Shown: piece after piece, positions 16,791 through 24,819 of the stretch
Layout: each line of letters opens with the position of its first letter
How positions within the stretch are numbered: the stretch's first letter is position 1
Assembly: GCA_028711165.1 (NCBI GenBank)
Contig: JAQTST010000001.1
Span: 418,986 to 454,557 of the forward strand
DNA from: Candidatus Nanoarchaeia archaeon
Lineage (GTDB): Archaea; Nanobdellota; Nanobdellia; Pacearchaeales; GW2011-AR1
Direction: 5' to 3'
DNA length: 35,572 nt
Translations under genes and position numbers: made by a program
Notes under the pieces: model-generated
Database searches by the model: none
Seen by the model: only the letters and a program-made list of their open reading frames with translations
What the model was told of the DNA's origin: nothing

Positions 16791-17039
16791 ATGGTAGAAA
16801 GAAGATTTACACTTGCAGATAAAACAGATGTTGCAAAAATAAGTTCTCATTTAATTTCAAGAAGATTAGCTACAGAAGCTAAATATTCTAGAAATAGTGT
16901 AGAATACAAAGTCGGCTCTGGCAAAGTGGCAGTTCAGTACGAAGGGGATTTGGCAAAAATAATTATTTCAAAAAATGTTCCAAGAAAAATAAGTAATGAC
17001 TTGGCAGCTATAGGAGGATACAGATGGAGACATCTATGA
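16791..17039 (+). CDS. hypothetical protein (82 aa)
   Basis: ORF tightly packed between the TM ORF and rps7; overlaps the rps7 start. Confidence 0.65.
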   Translation: MVERRFTLADKTDVAKISSHLISRRLATEAKYSRNSVEYKVGSGKVAVQYEGDLAKIIISKNVPRKISNDLAAIGGYRWRHL

Positions 17040-17629
17040 ATTTCAAAGTTTTTGATTTGTATGATCTTTCGGGAATTGAAGTTAAAGATCCAGGACTGAA
17101 ATCTGTAATAAATCTTCAGCCGAAATTAATTATCAAAAGTTCAGGAAGAAATGTCCAGAGATTTGGGCAGACAAAAGTAAACATTATTGAAAGATTAATG
17201 AACAGACTTGCTGCTGCCGGACACAGAGGAAAAAAACACAAGATAATCAAAGGAACATCGACGGGAAAATACTCAAAGAACATGAAAATTGTTCTCGATG
17301 CTTTCAAGATGATAGAAAAGAAAACAGGGAAAAATCCTGTTGAAGTTTTGGTTAAAGCAATTGAGAATTCTGCACCAAGAGATGAAATCACAGTTATCGA
17401 ATACGGGGGAGCGAGATATCCTCAGGCAGTTGATGTTTCTCCACTAAGAAGAGTTAATCTTGTTCTGAGATGGATTGTTCACGGAGCAGGAGACAAAGCA
17501 TTCAACAAAAAGAAAACAATCACAGAAGCACTTGCAGAGGAAATTGTTTTGGCATACGAAAACAGCGGTGATAGTTTTGCAATGCGAAAAAAGAATGAAA
17601 GTGAAAAGCAGGCAGATAGTGCTCGTTAA
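17024..17629 (+). CDS. rps7: 30S ribosomal protein S7
   Basis: S7 core (VNIIERLMNRL...NPVEVLVKAIENSAPRDEI...RRVNLVLRWI). AGGAGG about 7 nt upstream. Confidence 0.95.
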   Translation: METSMNFKVFDLYDLSGIEVKDPGLKSVINLQPKLIIKSSGRNVQRFGQTKVNIIERLMNRLAAAGHRGKKHKIIKGTSTGKYSKNMKIVLDAFKMIEKKTGKNPVEVLVKAIENSAPRDEITVIEYGGARYPQAVDVSPLRRVNLVLRWIVHGAGDKAFNKKKTITEALAEEIVLAYENSGDSFAMRKKNESEKQADSAR

Positions 17630-17637
17630 TTACCAAA

Positions 17638-17648
17638 ACTTTTTAAAC
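17638..17648 (+). promoter_or_regulatory. putative TATA box for EF-2
   Basis: ACTTTTTAAAC upstream of a ~90-nt leader. Confidence 0.45.
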
Positions 17649-17712
17649 CAAATTTCTTATGATTGATTATCTCGCGGTTTGAAAAAATTTTCAATTTTTT
17701 CTCCTGTCCTCG

Positions 17713-17725
17713 GCAGGAAACCTGC
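17713..17725 (+). promoter_or_regulatory. hairpin in EF-2 5' leader
   Basis: GCAGG-AAA-CCTGC; flanking A/T arms (GAAAAAATTTTCAATTTTTTC and GAAAAATTTTGC) can also pair. Confidence 0.5.
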
Positions 17726-17753
17726 GGATACAAAATTAGAAAAATTTTGCATA

Positions 17754-19943
17754 ATGGCAGAGAAAGAAACACAATTTCAGAAGATACAAAGACTTAGTTC
17801 GAATCAGAAACAAATCAGAAATATAGCGACGAGCGCGCACATTCACCACGGGAAAACTGCACTTACAGATAATCTGCTTGCAGCGTCGGGATATATGGCT
17901 GCAAAAAATGCGGGAAATCTTGAAGAGGGAATGGCAACATGGCAACACGCCGACGAGCAGGAAAGATTGATGACTGTTGATTCTGCAAATGTTTCTATGG
18001 TTCACGATTTCCACGGCGAGGAATATTTAATTAATTTAATTGACACACCAGGACACGTTGATTTTGGGGGAAATGTTACAAGAGCAATGAGAGCTATCGA
18101 CGGGACAATCGTTTTGGTTTGCGCTGTCGAGGGAATAATGCCTCAGACAGAAACTGTAATCAAGCAGGCATTGAGAGAAAGAGTTCGACCTGTTTTGTTC
18201 ATCAATAAAGTTGACAGACTTATCAAAGAAATGAAACTTACTCCCGAGGGAATGCAGCAGAGATTTGTAAAAATTATTCAGACATTCAACGACTTGATTG
18301 CAAAAATTGCCGAGGGAGAATTCAAAGAAAAGTGGCTTGTTAACATCAACGACGGAAGTGTTGCATTCGGAAGCGCGAGAGAAAACTGGGCTCTGTCTGT
18401 TCCGTTTATGAAAAAGAAAAATATAACTTTCAAAGATATTTTTACACTTTATGAAATGAACGAGCAGGACAAGAAAGACTGGGTTTGGAAAAACGCACCT
18501 CTTTACGAAGTTCTTTTGGATATGGCAGTTAAACATTTACCAAATCCATTGGAAGCACAGAAATACAGAATTCCGAAAATCTGGAAAGGAGATTTGGACA
18601 GTGAGTTCGGGAAAAATTTAATTAACTGCAATCCGAAGGGAAAAGTTGGTTTTGTAATCACGAGAATTGTAATTGACCCGCGTTCAGGAAAAGAAATTTC
18701 TGCAGGAAGATTATTCTCGGGAACTTTGAAAAACGGGATGGAAGTTTATCTTAATCTTGCGAAAAAGAAACAGAAAGTTCAGCAGATACTTATTTACAAC
18801 GGAATAAAACCAGAGCAGATTGACGAGATTGGGCCTGGGAATGTTCTCGCGATTTCAGGAGTTACAGGAGAAGCAGGAGAGACAGTTACTCTCGAGCCGG
18901 AAACTCCGTTTGAAGAACTGAAACATATTTTTGAACCAGTTGTTACAAAATCTATTGAAGTCAAGAAAATGATGGATTTGCCGAAGCTGGTAGAAATTCT
19001 GAAACAGGTTGCAAAGGAAGACCCGTCGGTAAAAGTTGAAATCAACGAGCAGACAGGAGAATCCTTGATTTCAGGAATGGGAGAACTTCATCTTGAAATT
19101 ATTGAAAACAGAATCAGAACAGAAAAAGGACTTGATGTAAAAACATCTGCTCCTATCGTCGTGTACAGAGAAACAGTTAACAAAACATCTCCTGCTGTCG
19201 AGGGAAAAAGTCCAAACAAGCACAACAGTTTTTTTATCTCTGTTGAGCCGATGGACGACCAGACTTATGATGCAATCAAGAACGGAGAAATTCCTGAGGG
19301 GAGAGTCAAGAAAAAAAGTCAGGAACTTTCAAGTGTGCTTTCAAAGTTTGGCTGGGACGGAGAAACAATCAGAAGTGTCAGAGATGTCTACAAAGGAAAT
19401 ATGTTTTTTGACAATACAAAAGGAGAAGTTCACATTGGGGAAGTTATTGAAATGGTTCTCGACGCATTTGAAATGGTAATTGACAAGGGGCCTTTGGCAA
19501 GAGAGCCATGTACAAAAATGAAATTTTATCTCGACGATATCAAACTTCACGAAGACGCAATTCACAGAGGGCCTGCTCAGGTTTATCCTGCTGTCAGAGA
19601 ATCAATAACAGAAGCAATGAAAAAAGCAGACGCGTGTTTATTCGAGCCAGTCCAGATTCATCTTATTGAAATTCCAAACAGATTCCTAAGTGCTATCACA
19701 AGACTCGTCGGAGGCAAGAGAGGAATGCTTTTAGAAGTCAAGCAGGAGGAAGAAGACAGCGAGGTAAGAGCGAAGATTCCCGTCGCTGAAATGATTGGAT
19801 GGAGCAATGATTTGAGAAGCGCGACAGAAGGAAGAGGAGTTTCATCTTTGGCAGACCAGCTGTTCGAAAAAGTTCCTCAGTCATTAACTGCAGATATTGT
19901 AAAGAAGATAAGACAGAGAAAAGGTTTATCAGAGAATCAGTAA
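17754..19943 (+). CDS. fusA: elongation factor 2
   Basis: AHIHHGKTALTDNLL, DTPGHVDF, NKVDR; DAIHRGPAQ diphthamide loop. ATG 17754 (MAEKETQF) preferred over TTG 17679. Confidence 0.96.
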   Translation: MAEKETQFQKIQRLSSNQKQIRNIATSAHIHHGKTALTDNLLAASGYMAAKNAGNLEEGMATWQHADEQERLMTVDSANVSMVHDFHGEEYLINLIDTPGHVDFGGNVTRAMRAIDGTIVLVCAVEGIMPQTETVIKQALRERVRPVLFINKVDRLIKEMKLTPEGMQQRFVKIIQTFNDLIAKIAEGEFKEKWLVNINDGSVAFGSARENWALSVPFMKKKNITFKDIFTLYEMNEQDKKDWVWKNAPLYEVLLDMAVKHLPNPLEAQKYRIPKIWKGDLDSEFGKNLINCNPKGKVGFVITRIVIDPRSGKEISAGRLFSGTLKNGMEVYLNLAKKKQKVQQILIYNGIKPEQIDEIGPGNVLAISGVTGEAGETVTLEPETPFEELKHIFEPVVTKSIEVKKMMDLPKLVEILKQVAKEDPSVKVEINEQTGESLISGMGELHLEIIENRIRTEKGLDVKTSAPIVVYRETVNKTSPAVEGKSPNKHNSFFISVEPMDDQTYDAIKNGEIPEGRVKKKSQELSSVLSKFGWDGETIRSVRDVYKGNMFFDNTKGEVHIGEVIEMVLDAFEMVIDKGPLAREPCTKMKFYLDDIKLHEDAIHRGPAQVYPAVRESITEAMKKADACLFEPVQIHLIEIPNRFLSAITRLVGGKRGMLLEVKQEEEDSEVRAKIPVAEMIGWSNDLRSATEGRGVSSLADQLFEKVPQSLTADIVKKIRQRKGLSENQ

Positions 19944-19966
19944 ATTATATTCTGCAAAAACAAAAA

Positions 19967-19976
19967 GTTTTTAAAC
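19967..19976 (+). promoter_or_regulatory. putative TATA box for EF-1A
   Basis: GTTTTTAAAC. Confidence 0.5.
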
Positions 19977-20029
19977 CTAATTTTTTTTAGATGATTAACA
20001 AATTCTGAAAAGAATTTACATAATATACA

Positions 20030-20107
20030 ATGGCTAAGCTAAAACGCCAAAAGCGTTTTGCAAAACCCATTTTTACAACAAAAAAACAAAAACGAAAAAA
20101 TGGCTAA
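20030..20107 (+). CDS. candidate uORF (25 aa) overlapping the EF-1A start codon
   Basis: ATGGCTAAGCTAAAACGC...AATGGCTAA encodes [25 protein letters not shown]; its last codons overlap EF-1A ATGGCTAA in another frame. Confidence 0.35.
   Translation: MAKLKRQKRFAKPIFTTKKQKRKNG
20041..20059 (+). promoter_or_regulatory. hairpin in EF-1A 5' leader
   Basis: AAAACGC-CAAAA-GCGTTTT perfect 7-bp stem. Confidence 0.55.
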
Positions 20108-21389
20108 AGAAAAACCAAACATGAACGTTGTGTTCGTCGGGCACGTTGACGCTGGAAAGTCAACTACAGTCGGTAGACTTCTTTTCGACTCTGGAGTTGT
20201 TTCAGAACAGGAAATGAAAAAGCTTAGAGAAGAAGCTGAAAAGCACGGAAAGGCTGGTTTTGAATTCGCATTCGTTATGGATAAAATTAAAGAAGAAAGA
20301 GAAAGAGGAGTTACAATTGATTTAGCTTACAAGAAAATTATGACTGACAAGTTCCAGGTTACAATCATTGACGCACCAGGACACAGAGACTTTGTCAAAA
20401 ACATGATTACAGGAGCTTCACAAGCTGATGCTGCTTTCCTTGTCGTCGCTGGAACAACAGGAATAGAACCTCAGACAAAAGAACACTTGTGGCTTTTGAG
20501 AACTATGGGAGTCCAGAATCTTGCTGTTGCAGTAAACAAGATGGACGCAATAAATTTTGATAAAGCTAAATTCGAAAAGATAAAAGAAGATGTTTCTGCA
20601 TTGCTTAAGACAGTTGGATACAAACTTGAAAAAGTTAACTTTATCCCATGTTCAGGATTAAAAGGAGACAATGTTTTTAAGAAATCACCAAATTTACCTT
20701 GGTACAACGGACCTACAATTACAGGACAAATTGATTTGTTCCCTGTTCCAGAATTGCCTACTAACCTTCCAATGAGAATGCCTGTTCAGGATGTTTATGA
20801 AATCACAGGTATTGGAACTGTTCCAGTTGGAAAAATTGAAACAGGAATTATGAAAGTTGGACAAAAAGTTATAGTTCTTCCAGGAAGAAGCGGTAAAGGA
20901 GTTCCTGGGGAAGTCAAGACAATTGAAATGCACCATGAATCAATGCCAGAAGCTTTGGCAGGAGATAATGTTGGAATAAACATAAGAGGAGTTGGAAAGA
21001 AAGATATTGCAAGAGGAGATGTTATCTGTGCTGCTGAAAAACCAATCACAATCGTTGAAGAATTCATTGCTCAGATTGCAGTAATCAACCATCCTACTGT
21101 TTTAGCTAAAGGATACACACCTGTATTCCACGTTCACACAGCTCAGGTTCCTTGCCAGTTTATCGAACTTATAGAACAAATTGACCCTAAGACAGGACAA
21201 GCTTTGAAAACAAATCCAGACTTCTTGAAGAACGGAGATGTTGCTAAAGTAAGAATCAAACCACAGGGAAACTTATGTCTTGAAACTCAGAAAGAAAATC
21301 CTTTCATGTCAAGATTTGCAGTAAGAGACGCTGGTGCAACAGTTGCAGCTGGTGTATGCATTGAAATTACAAAGAAAAAGGCGTTGTAA
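20100..21389 (+). CDS. tuf: elongation factor 1-alpha
   Basis: [25 protein letters not shown] motifs. ATG 20100 ([14 protein letters not shown]) preferred over TTG 20058. Confidence 0.97.
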   Translation: MAKEKPNMNVVFVGHVDAGKSTTVGRLLFDSGVVSEQEMKKLREEAEKHGKAGFEFAFVMDKIKEERERGVTIDLAYKKIMTDKFQVTIIDAPGHRDFVKNMITGASQADAAFLVVAGTTGIEPQTKEHLWLLRTMGVQNLAVAVNKMDAINFDKAKFEKIKEDVSALLKTVGYKLEKVNFIPCSGLKGDNVFKKSPNLPWYNGPTITGQIDLFPVPELPTNLPMRMPVQDVYEITGIGTVPVGKIETGIMKVGQKVIVLPGRSGKGVPGEVKTIEMHHESMPEALAGDNVGINIRGVGKKDIARGDVICAAEKPITIVEEFIAQIAVINHPTVLAKGYTPVFHVHTAQVPCQFIELIEQIDPKTGQALKTNPDFLKNGDVAKVRIKPQGNLCLETQKENPFMSRFAVRDAGATVAAGVCIEITKKKAL

Positions 21390-21447
21390 TTTGATTATTG
21401 AATTTTTCTAAATAAAAATTTTTAAACTCAAATTTTATTATCCTTTT

Positions 21448-21585
21448 ATGTCAGAAGAAAAAAAAGAGAATAAGTATCTTGTTTTGATAACAGGGAGGAA
21501 CACGCATTTTGAAATCCCAGTAAATAACATAAAAGATTTTAATGATTTGCAGAATATTCTTGAAATTCTGAAAAGGAAGTTATAA
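21448..21585 (+). CDS. small hypothetical protein (45 aa)
   Basis: MSEEKKENKYLVLITGRNTHFEIPVNNIKDFNDLQNILEILKRKL; stop overlaps the next start; below the ORF track size cutoff. Confidence 0.5.
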   Translation: MSEEKKENKYLVLITGRNTHFEIPVNNIKDFNDLQNILEILKRKL

Positions 21586-22142
21586 TGTTAAGAAAAGAGA
21601 TGACTAAAGTTGAAATCGAGAAGGAACTTGCGGGGAAAGGCGATTATGTTCTTATTGACAATATAACAAGATTCGCGAAGGAGAGCATTCCGACAGATAT
21701 AAGGAAATTTATTTACGTCAAACTTGCTGAAATTTACGAGAAGAGAAACATGTTTGCCGACGCTGCTGATATTTATGGGAAGCTTGCGGAAATTTCTGTA
21801 CCTCAGGCAGAAAAAGGAAATTATTTTGTAAAAGAGACTGAGAATTATATTCGAGCAGGGTTTTTTGACAAGGCAGACATGGCGATAAAAAAAATTATCA
21901 CTGTGGTGAAAGCAACTGAAAGGCCGAAGATAATGCTTTCGATAAAAGAGTTCTACAAGAATCAGGCAGCAAATTATGAGAAAGAAAAGAGGAGAAGCTT
22001 TGCTGTGAAAACTTACGAGAAACTTTTGACATTAAATATTTCCGACGCTGAAAAAGACGAAATAAATAAAAAACTTCTCGGGCTTTACAAAGAACTCGGA
22101 ATGATTGGGCAGTATATGGCTTTGCAGAAAAGACTTGGATAA
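21585..22142 (+). CDS. helical-repeat (TPR-like) protein
   Basis: Repeated amphipathic helices (VKLAEIYEKRNMFADAADIYGKLAEI; SFAVKTYEKLLTL). Confidence 0.65.
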   Translation: MLRKEMTKVEIEKELAGKGDYVLIDNITRFAKESIPTDIRKFIYVKLAEIYEKRNMFADAADIYGKLAEISVPQAEKGNYFVKETENYIRAGFFDKADMAIKKIITVVKATERPKIMLSIKEFYKNQAANYEKEKRRSFAVKTYEKLLTLNISDAEKDEINKKLLGLYKELGMIGQYMALQKRLG

Positions 22143-22172
22143 ATTTAAAAAATAGATAGTATTAGTATAACT

Positions 22173-22616
22173 ATGAAAAAGAAAAAGGAACTGGTGATAA
22201 GAATTGATAATCGTCTTCTTTATACAATCATTGCATTTGGGATTTTGGCCGCAGTTGCCGTCGGTGTTTACGCTTACGGAACCAGCAGTCCGTCGGTATT
22301 TGGACACAGCGTCGGAGAATTGAATTTTAGTGATGCAATCAGGGGAAATATGAATGTCGAGGGAGGAATAACTGCAACAGGAAGAGTTTCTGCAGCAGAT
22401 GTCAAAATAACTAATGAAGTGTTTTATTGGAAATTTGGGTTAAATAAAAATTGCAATGATGTATGCGGTGCAGCAACTAAGGGGATAAAAACAAATACAG
22501 GAATTTGCATTGCTGCGTGGTCAGCTCCGGGCGGAGGTTCAGATTCAAAATCAATCTGTACAGTCACTCTTGCATATGCTGAATGTCTTTGCGTTGGAAT
22601 GTATTCTTCTGCTTAG
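22173..22616 (+). CDS. membrane-anchored secreted protein, N-terminal TM
   Basis: Basic N-terminus then LLYTIIAFGILAAVAVGVYAYG; Cys-containing extracellular domain. Confidence 0.6.
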   Translation: MKKKKELVIRIDNRLLYTIIAFGILAAVAVGVYAYGTSSPSVFGHSVGELNFSDAIRGNMNVEGGITATGRVSAADVKITNEVFYWKFGLNKNCNDVCGAATKGIKTNTGICIAAWSAPGGGSDSKSICTVTLAYAECLCVGMYSSA

Positions 22617-22620
22617 ATAA

Positions 22621-22630
22621 ATTTTTAAAC
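22621..22630 (+). promoter_or_regulatory. putative TATA box for dnaG
   Basis: ATTTTTAAAC; implies a leader of roughly 180 nt. Confidence 0.4.
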
Positions 22631-22695
22631 CACTTCTTCTTACCTATTTTAGAAATATCTATTGAGTTATAGATTATATCACATTCACATTCACA

Positions 22696-22812
22696 TTTCC
22701 TATTCATTTTTGACAGGAAAGCAGTATTGAAAGAGAGAGATTTGTAAGTCTAAGATATTTCTGAAATCATACGATTTCAAATAATTAAACAAGGAAAGCG
22801 ATTACGCATCGC
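22696..22812 (+). promoter_or_regulatory. structured dnaG 5' leader with three tandem hairpins
   Basis: TTTCCT(22696)/AGGAAA(22715); GAAATC-ATAC-GATTTC (22763-22778); GCGAT-TACGC-ATCGC (22798-22812). Confidence 0.5.
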
Positions 22813-22824
22813 GAAAGGAGAAAC

Positions 22825-23958
22825 ATGGCAAAAATAAGTCCAGTATCGATAAAATACATGATACATGCGAATTTTTCAGCTGAAGGAGCCCTTGAAAAGC
22901 CAGATGTAATTGGAGCCATATTCGGGCAGACAGAGGGACTTTTAGGTGCTGAACTTGAAATGAGAGAACTTCAGAAAGAAGGAAAGATTGGAAGAATCGA
23001 AGTTGATTTGCACAAGGAAGGCAAGAAAACTGTCGGAGTTATAAAAATTCCAACAGCTGTTGACCAGTCAGAGACAACTTTGATTGCTGCTGCTATCGAG
23101 ACAATAGAAAGAATAGGGCCTTGCGATTCTCAGATTGAAGTTGAAAGAATTGAAGATGTGAGAGGAAGCAAGAGAGACTATATTGTTGAAAGAGCAAAGA
23201 AACTTATGCAGGAAATTCACGGAAAAACTGATTCAAGGGAAATTTCTACAGAGATTAAAGAATCTGCAAAAATTGCCGGAATCAAGGAATACGGGGATGG
23301 CAAACTTCCAGCCGGAGACATTTCAGGAAAAGAACTTATTGTCGTTGAAGGAAGAGCAGACGTTGTCAATCTTTTAAGAAACGGAGTGAACAATGTCATA
23401 GGAATGAACGGAACAAAACTTCCTGACGAAATAAGAGAATTGGGCAAAGAAAAAGAAATAACTCTTTTTGTCGACGGAGACAGAGGAGGAAAACTTATTG
23501 CTCAGAACGTTGTTGAAAATGCTGATGTAAAATACATTGCAGTTGCACCAGACGGAAAAGAAGTTGAAGAACTTGCAGGAAAAGAAATTTTAATGGCTCT
23601 TAGAAAAAAAATTCCCGCAAGGGAATTTTTTTCTAAAAAAGAGGAACAAAGAAGTGAGAGAAAAAAAGAATTTGAATTAGGAACTGACGAAAAAGATAAA
23701 TTAAGAAAAATTGAAAATGAAAATAAGGGAAGCGGAAAAGCTGTGCTTCTTGATAATTCTTTAAATGAAATAAAAAAAGTCTCTGTAAAAACTCTTGCAA
23801 GTTCATTGTCAAGAAGCCGGGACAAACCAACTGCAATTGTTATTGACGGAACAGCAACAACTCCAATTATAATTTCTGCTGAAGAAATCGGAACAAAAGT
23901 TATTGCAGCGAAAAATTTCGCAACAACTGACACAAGCATTAAACTGATGAGTTTATAG
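22825..23958 (+). CDS. dnaG: archaeal DnaG-like primase
   Basis: KYMIHANFSAEGALEKPDVIGAIFGQTEGLLG N-terminus; TOPRIM (VVEGRADVVNLLRNG...FVDGDRGG). Confidence 0.96.
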   Translation: MAKISPVSIKYMIHANFSAEGALEKPDVIGAIFGQTEGLLGAELEMRELQKEGKIGRIEVDLHKEGKKTVGVIKIPTAVDQSETTLIAAAIETIERIGPCDSQIEVERIEDVRGSKRDYIVERAKKLMQEIHGKTDSREISTEIKESAKIAGIKEYGDGKLPAGDISGKELIVVEGRADVVNLLRNGVNNVIGMNGTKLPDEIRELGKEKEITLFVDGDRGGKLIAQNVVENADVKYIAVAPDGKEVEELAGKEILMALRKKIPAREFFSKKEEQRSERKKEFELGTDEKDKLRKIENENKGSGKAVLLDNSLNEIKKVSVKTLASSLSRSRDKPTAIVIDGTATTPIIISAEEIGTKVIAAKNFATTDTSIKLMSL

Positions 23959-23963
23959 TAAAA

Positions 23964-24341
23964 ATGAAGGGAATGTCATTAGAAGAGTGTGTAGAAAAAG
24001 CAAGAAAATTTGTTTTCGAGTATGGAAGTTGTTTATTATTCTTTGATGTAAAAGGTTCAAGAAACTTTAAGGACAGGCAAAAGTTAAATGATGATTTATT
24101 GATTATGATGGAAGATTTAAATGGGAAGTTTTCAGAATCTTTTCAGAAAAATAACCTTGCAGTCCAGTCAAAAAGAGAAAAGGGGTTTGCAACTTTACTC
24201 GGAGACGGCTCGTGGGCGGGAATTACTTCTCCTGCAATAGTTGAAGAGATAATTAATTACCAAAAAAGAGAATATCCCGAAATCCAATTATATTGGGGCG
24301 TGGCAAAAGACGGGATGGAGATTTTGGATAAGTATTTATAG
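23964..24341 (+). CDS. hypothetical protein (125 aa)
   Basis: ORF co-directional and adjacent to dnaG. Confidence 0.65.
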   Translation: MKGMSLEECVEKARKFVFEYGSCLLFFDVKGSRNFKDRQKLNDDLLIMMEDLNGKFSESFQKNNLAVQSKREKGFATLLGDGSWAGITSPAIVEEIINYQKREYPEIQLYWGVAKDGMEILDKYL

Positions 24342-24372
24342 CAATTTGTTTTATGATATATGGACAGAGATA

Positions 24373-24669
24373 ATGGTGAGTAATCTTCCATGGAAAAAGA
24401 GCAGGGCAATAATCATTGATGTTTATGAAGCTGAGATTGTAAAAGAGGCAGGAGACTATTATTCTATCGAATTTCACGATTCTAATATGGGAATAACTGT
24501 AACAGAAATTCCAAAAAAGGAGTTCAAAAATTGGCCCGAAAAAATCAAAAAAGGGAGCTCTTTTGGGATTGTTTTATATGAGGAGAAAATAACTGATGAT
24601 TTGTATGTCAGCAGGATTGGTTCGTGGCCTCCTGAGAAATATTGGAATAAAAGAATTTTAGAAAATTAA
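24373..24669 (+). CDS. hypothetical protein
   Basis: ORF; ATG 24373 preferred over TTG 24346. Confidence 0.6.
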   Translation: MVSNLPWKKSRAIIIDVYEAEIVKEAGDYYSIEFHDSNMGITVTEIPKKEFKNWPEKIKKGSSFGIVLYEEKITDDLYVSRIGSWPPEKYWNKRILEN

Positions 24670-24756
24670 TTTTACCGACGGTAGATTATAATTTCACCGA
24701 TTGTTACTGACATTTGGGGAAATATGTAGGATTCCTCTATTTGTTGTCACCATAAA

Positions 24757-24766
24757 GTTTATAAAC
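24757..24766 (+). promoter_or_regulatory. putative TATA box for the surface protein gene
   Basis: GTTTATAAAC. Confidence 0.5.
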
Positions 24767-24787
24767 AATTTTCAGCTTGAATTTTTA

Positions 24788-24808
24788 CAGAAAACGCATA
24801 GTTTTCTG
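24788..24808 (+). promoter_or_regulatory. hairpin in surface-protein 5' leader
   Basis: CAGAAAAC-GCATA-GTTTTCTG perfect 8-bp stem ending 11 nt before the ATG. Confidence 0.6.
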
Positions 24809-24819
24809 CAATTAAAAAA

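Noticed and set aside
17679-17753. TTG-initiated N-terminal extension of EF-2 (MKKFSIFSPVLGRKPADTKLEKFCI)
   Set aside because: Not EF-2-like; the ATG at 17754 gives the expected N-terminus. Same reasoning for the TTG extension of EF-1A at 20058.
18036-18536. 166-aa antisense ORF in EF-2
   Set aside because: Antisense to a highly conserved gene; no family features. The same applies to other antisense ORFs in nrdD, rpoB, rpoA, dnaG and the SMC gene.
22683-22700. CATTCA repeats as CRISPR or microsatellite of interest
   Set aside because: Only about three short units with no spacer architecture; no CRISPR array or cas gene seen in the window.
6714-24800. Recurrent ACGCAT hexamer in the tRNA-like element, tRNA-Met intron, and dnaG and surface-protein leaders
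   Set aside because: Too short and also present by chance in coding DNA; not enough evidence for a motif.
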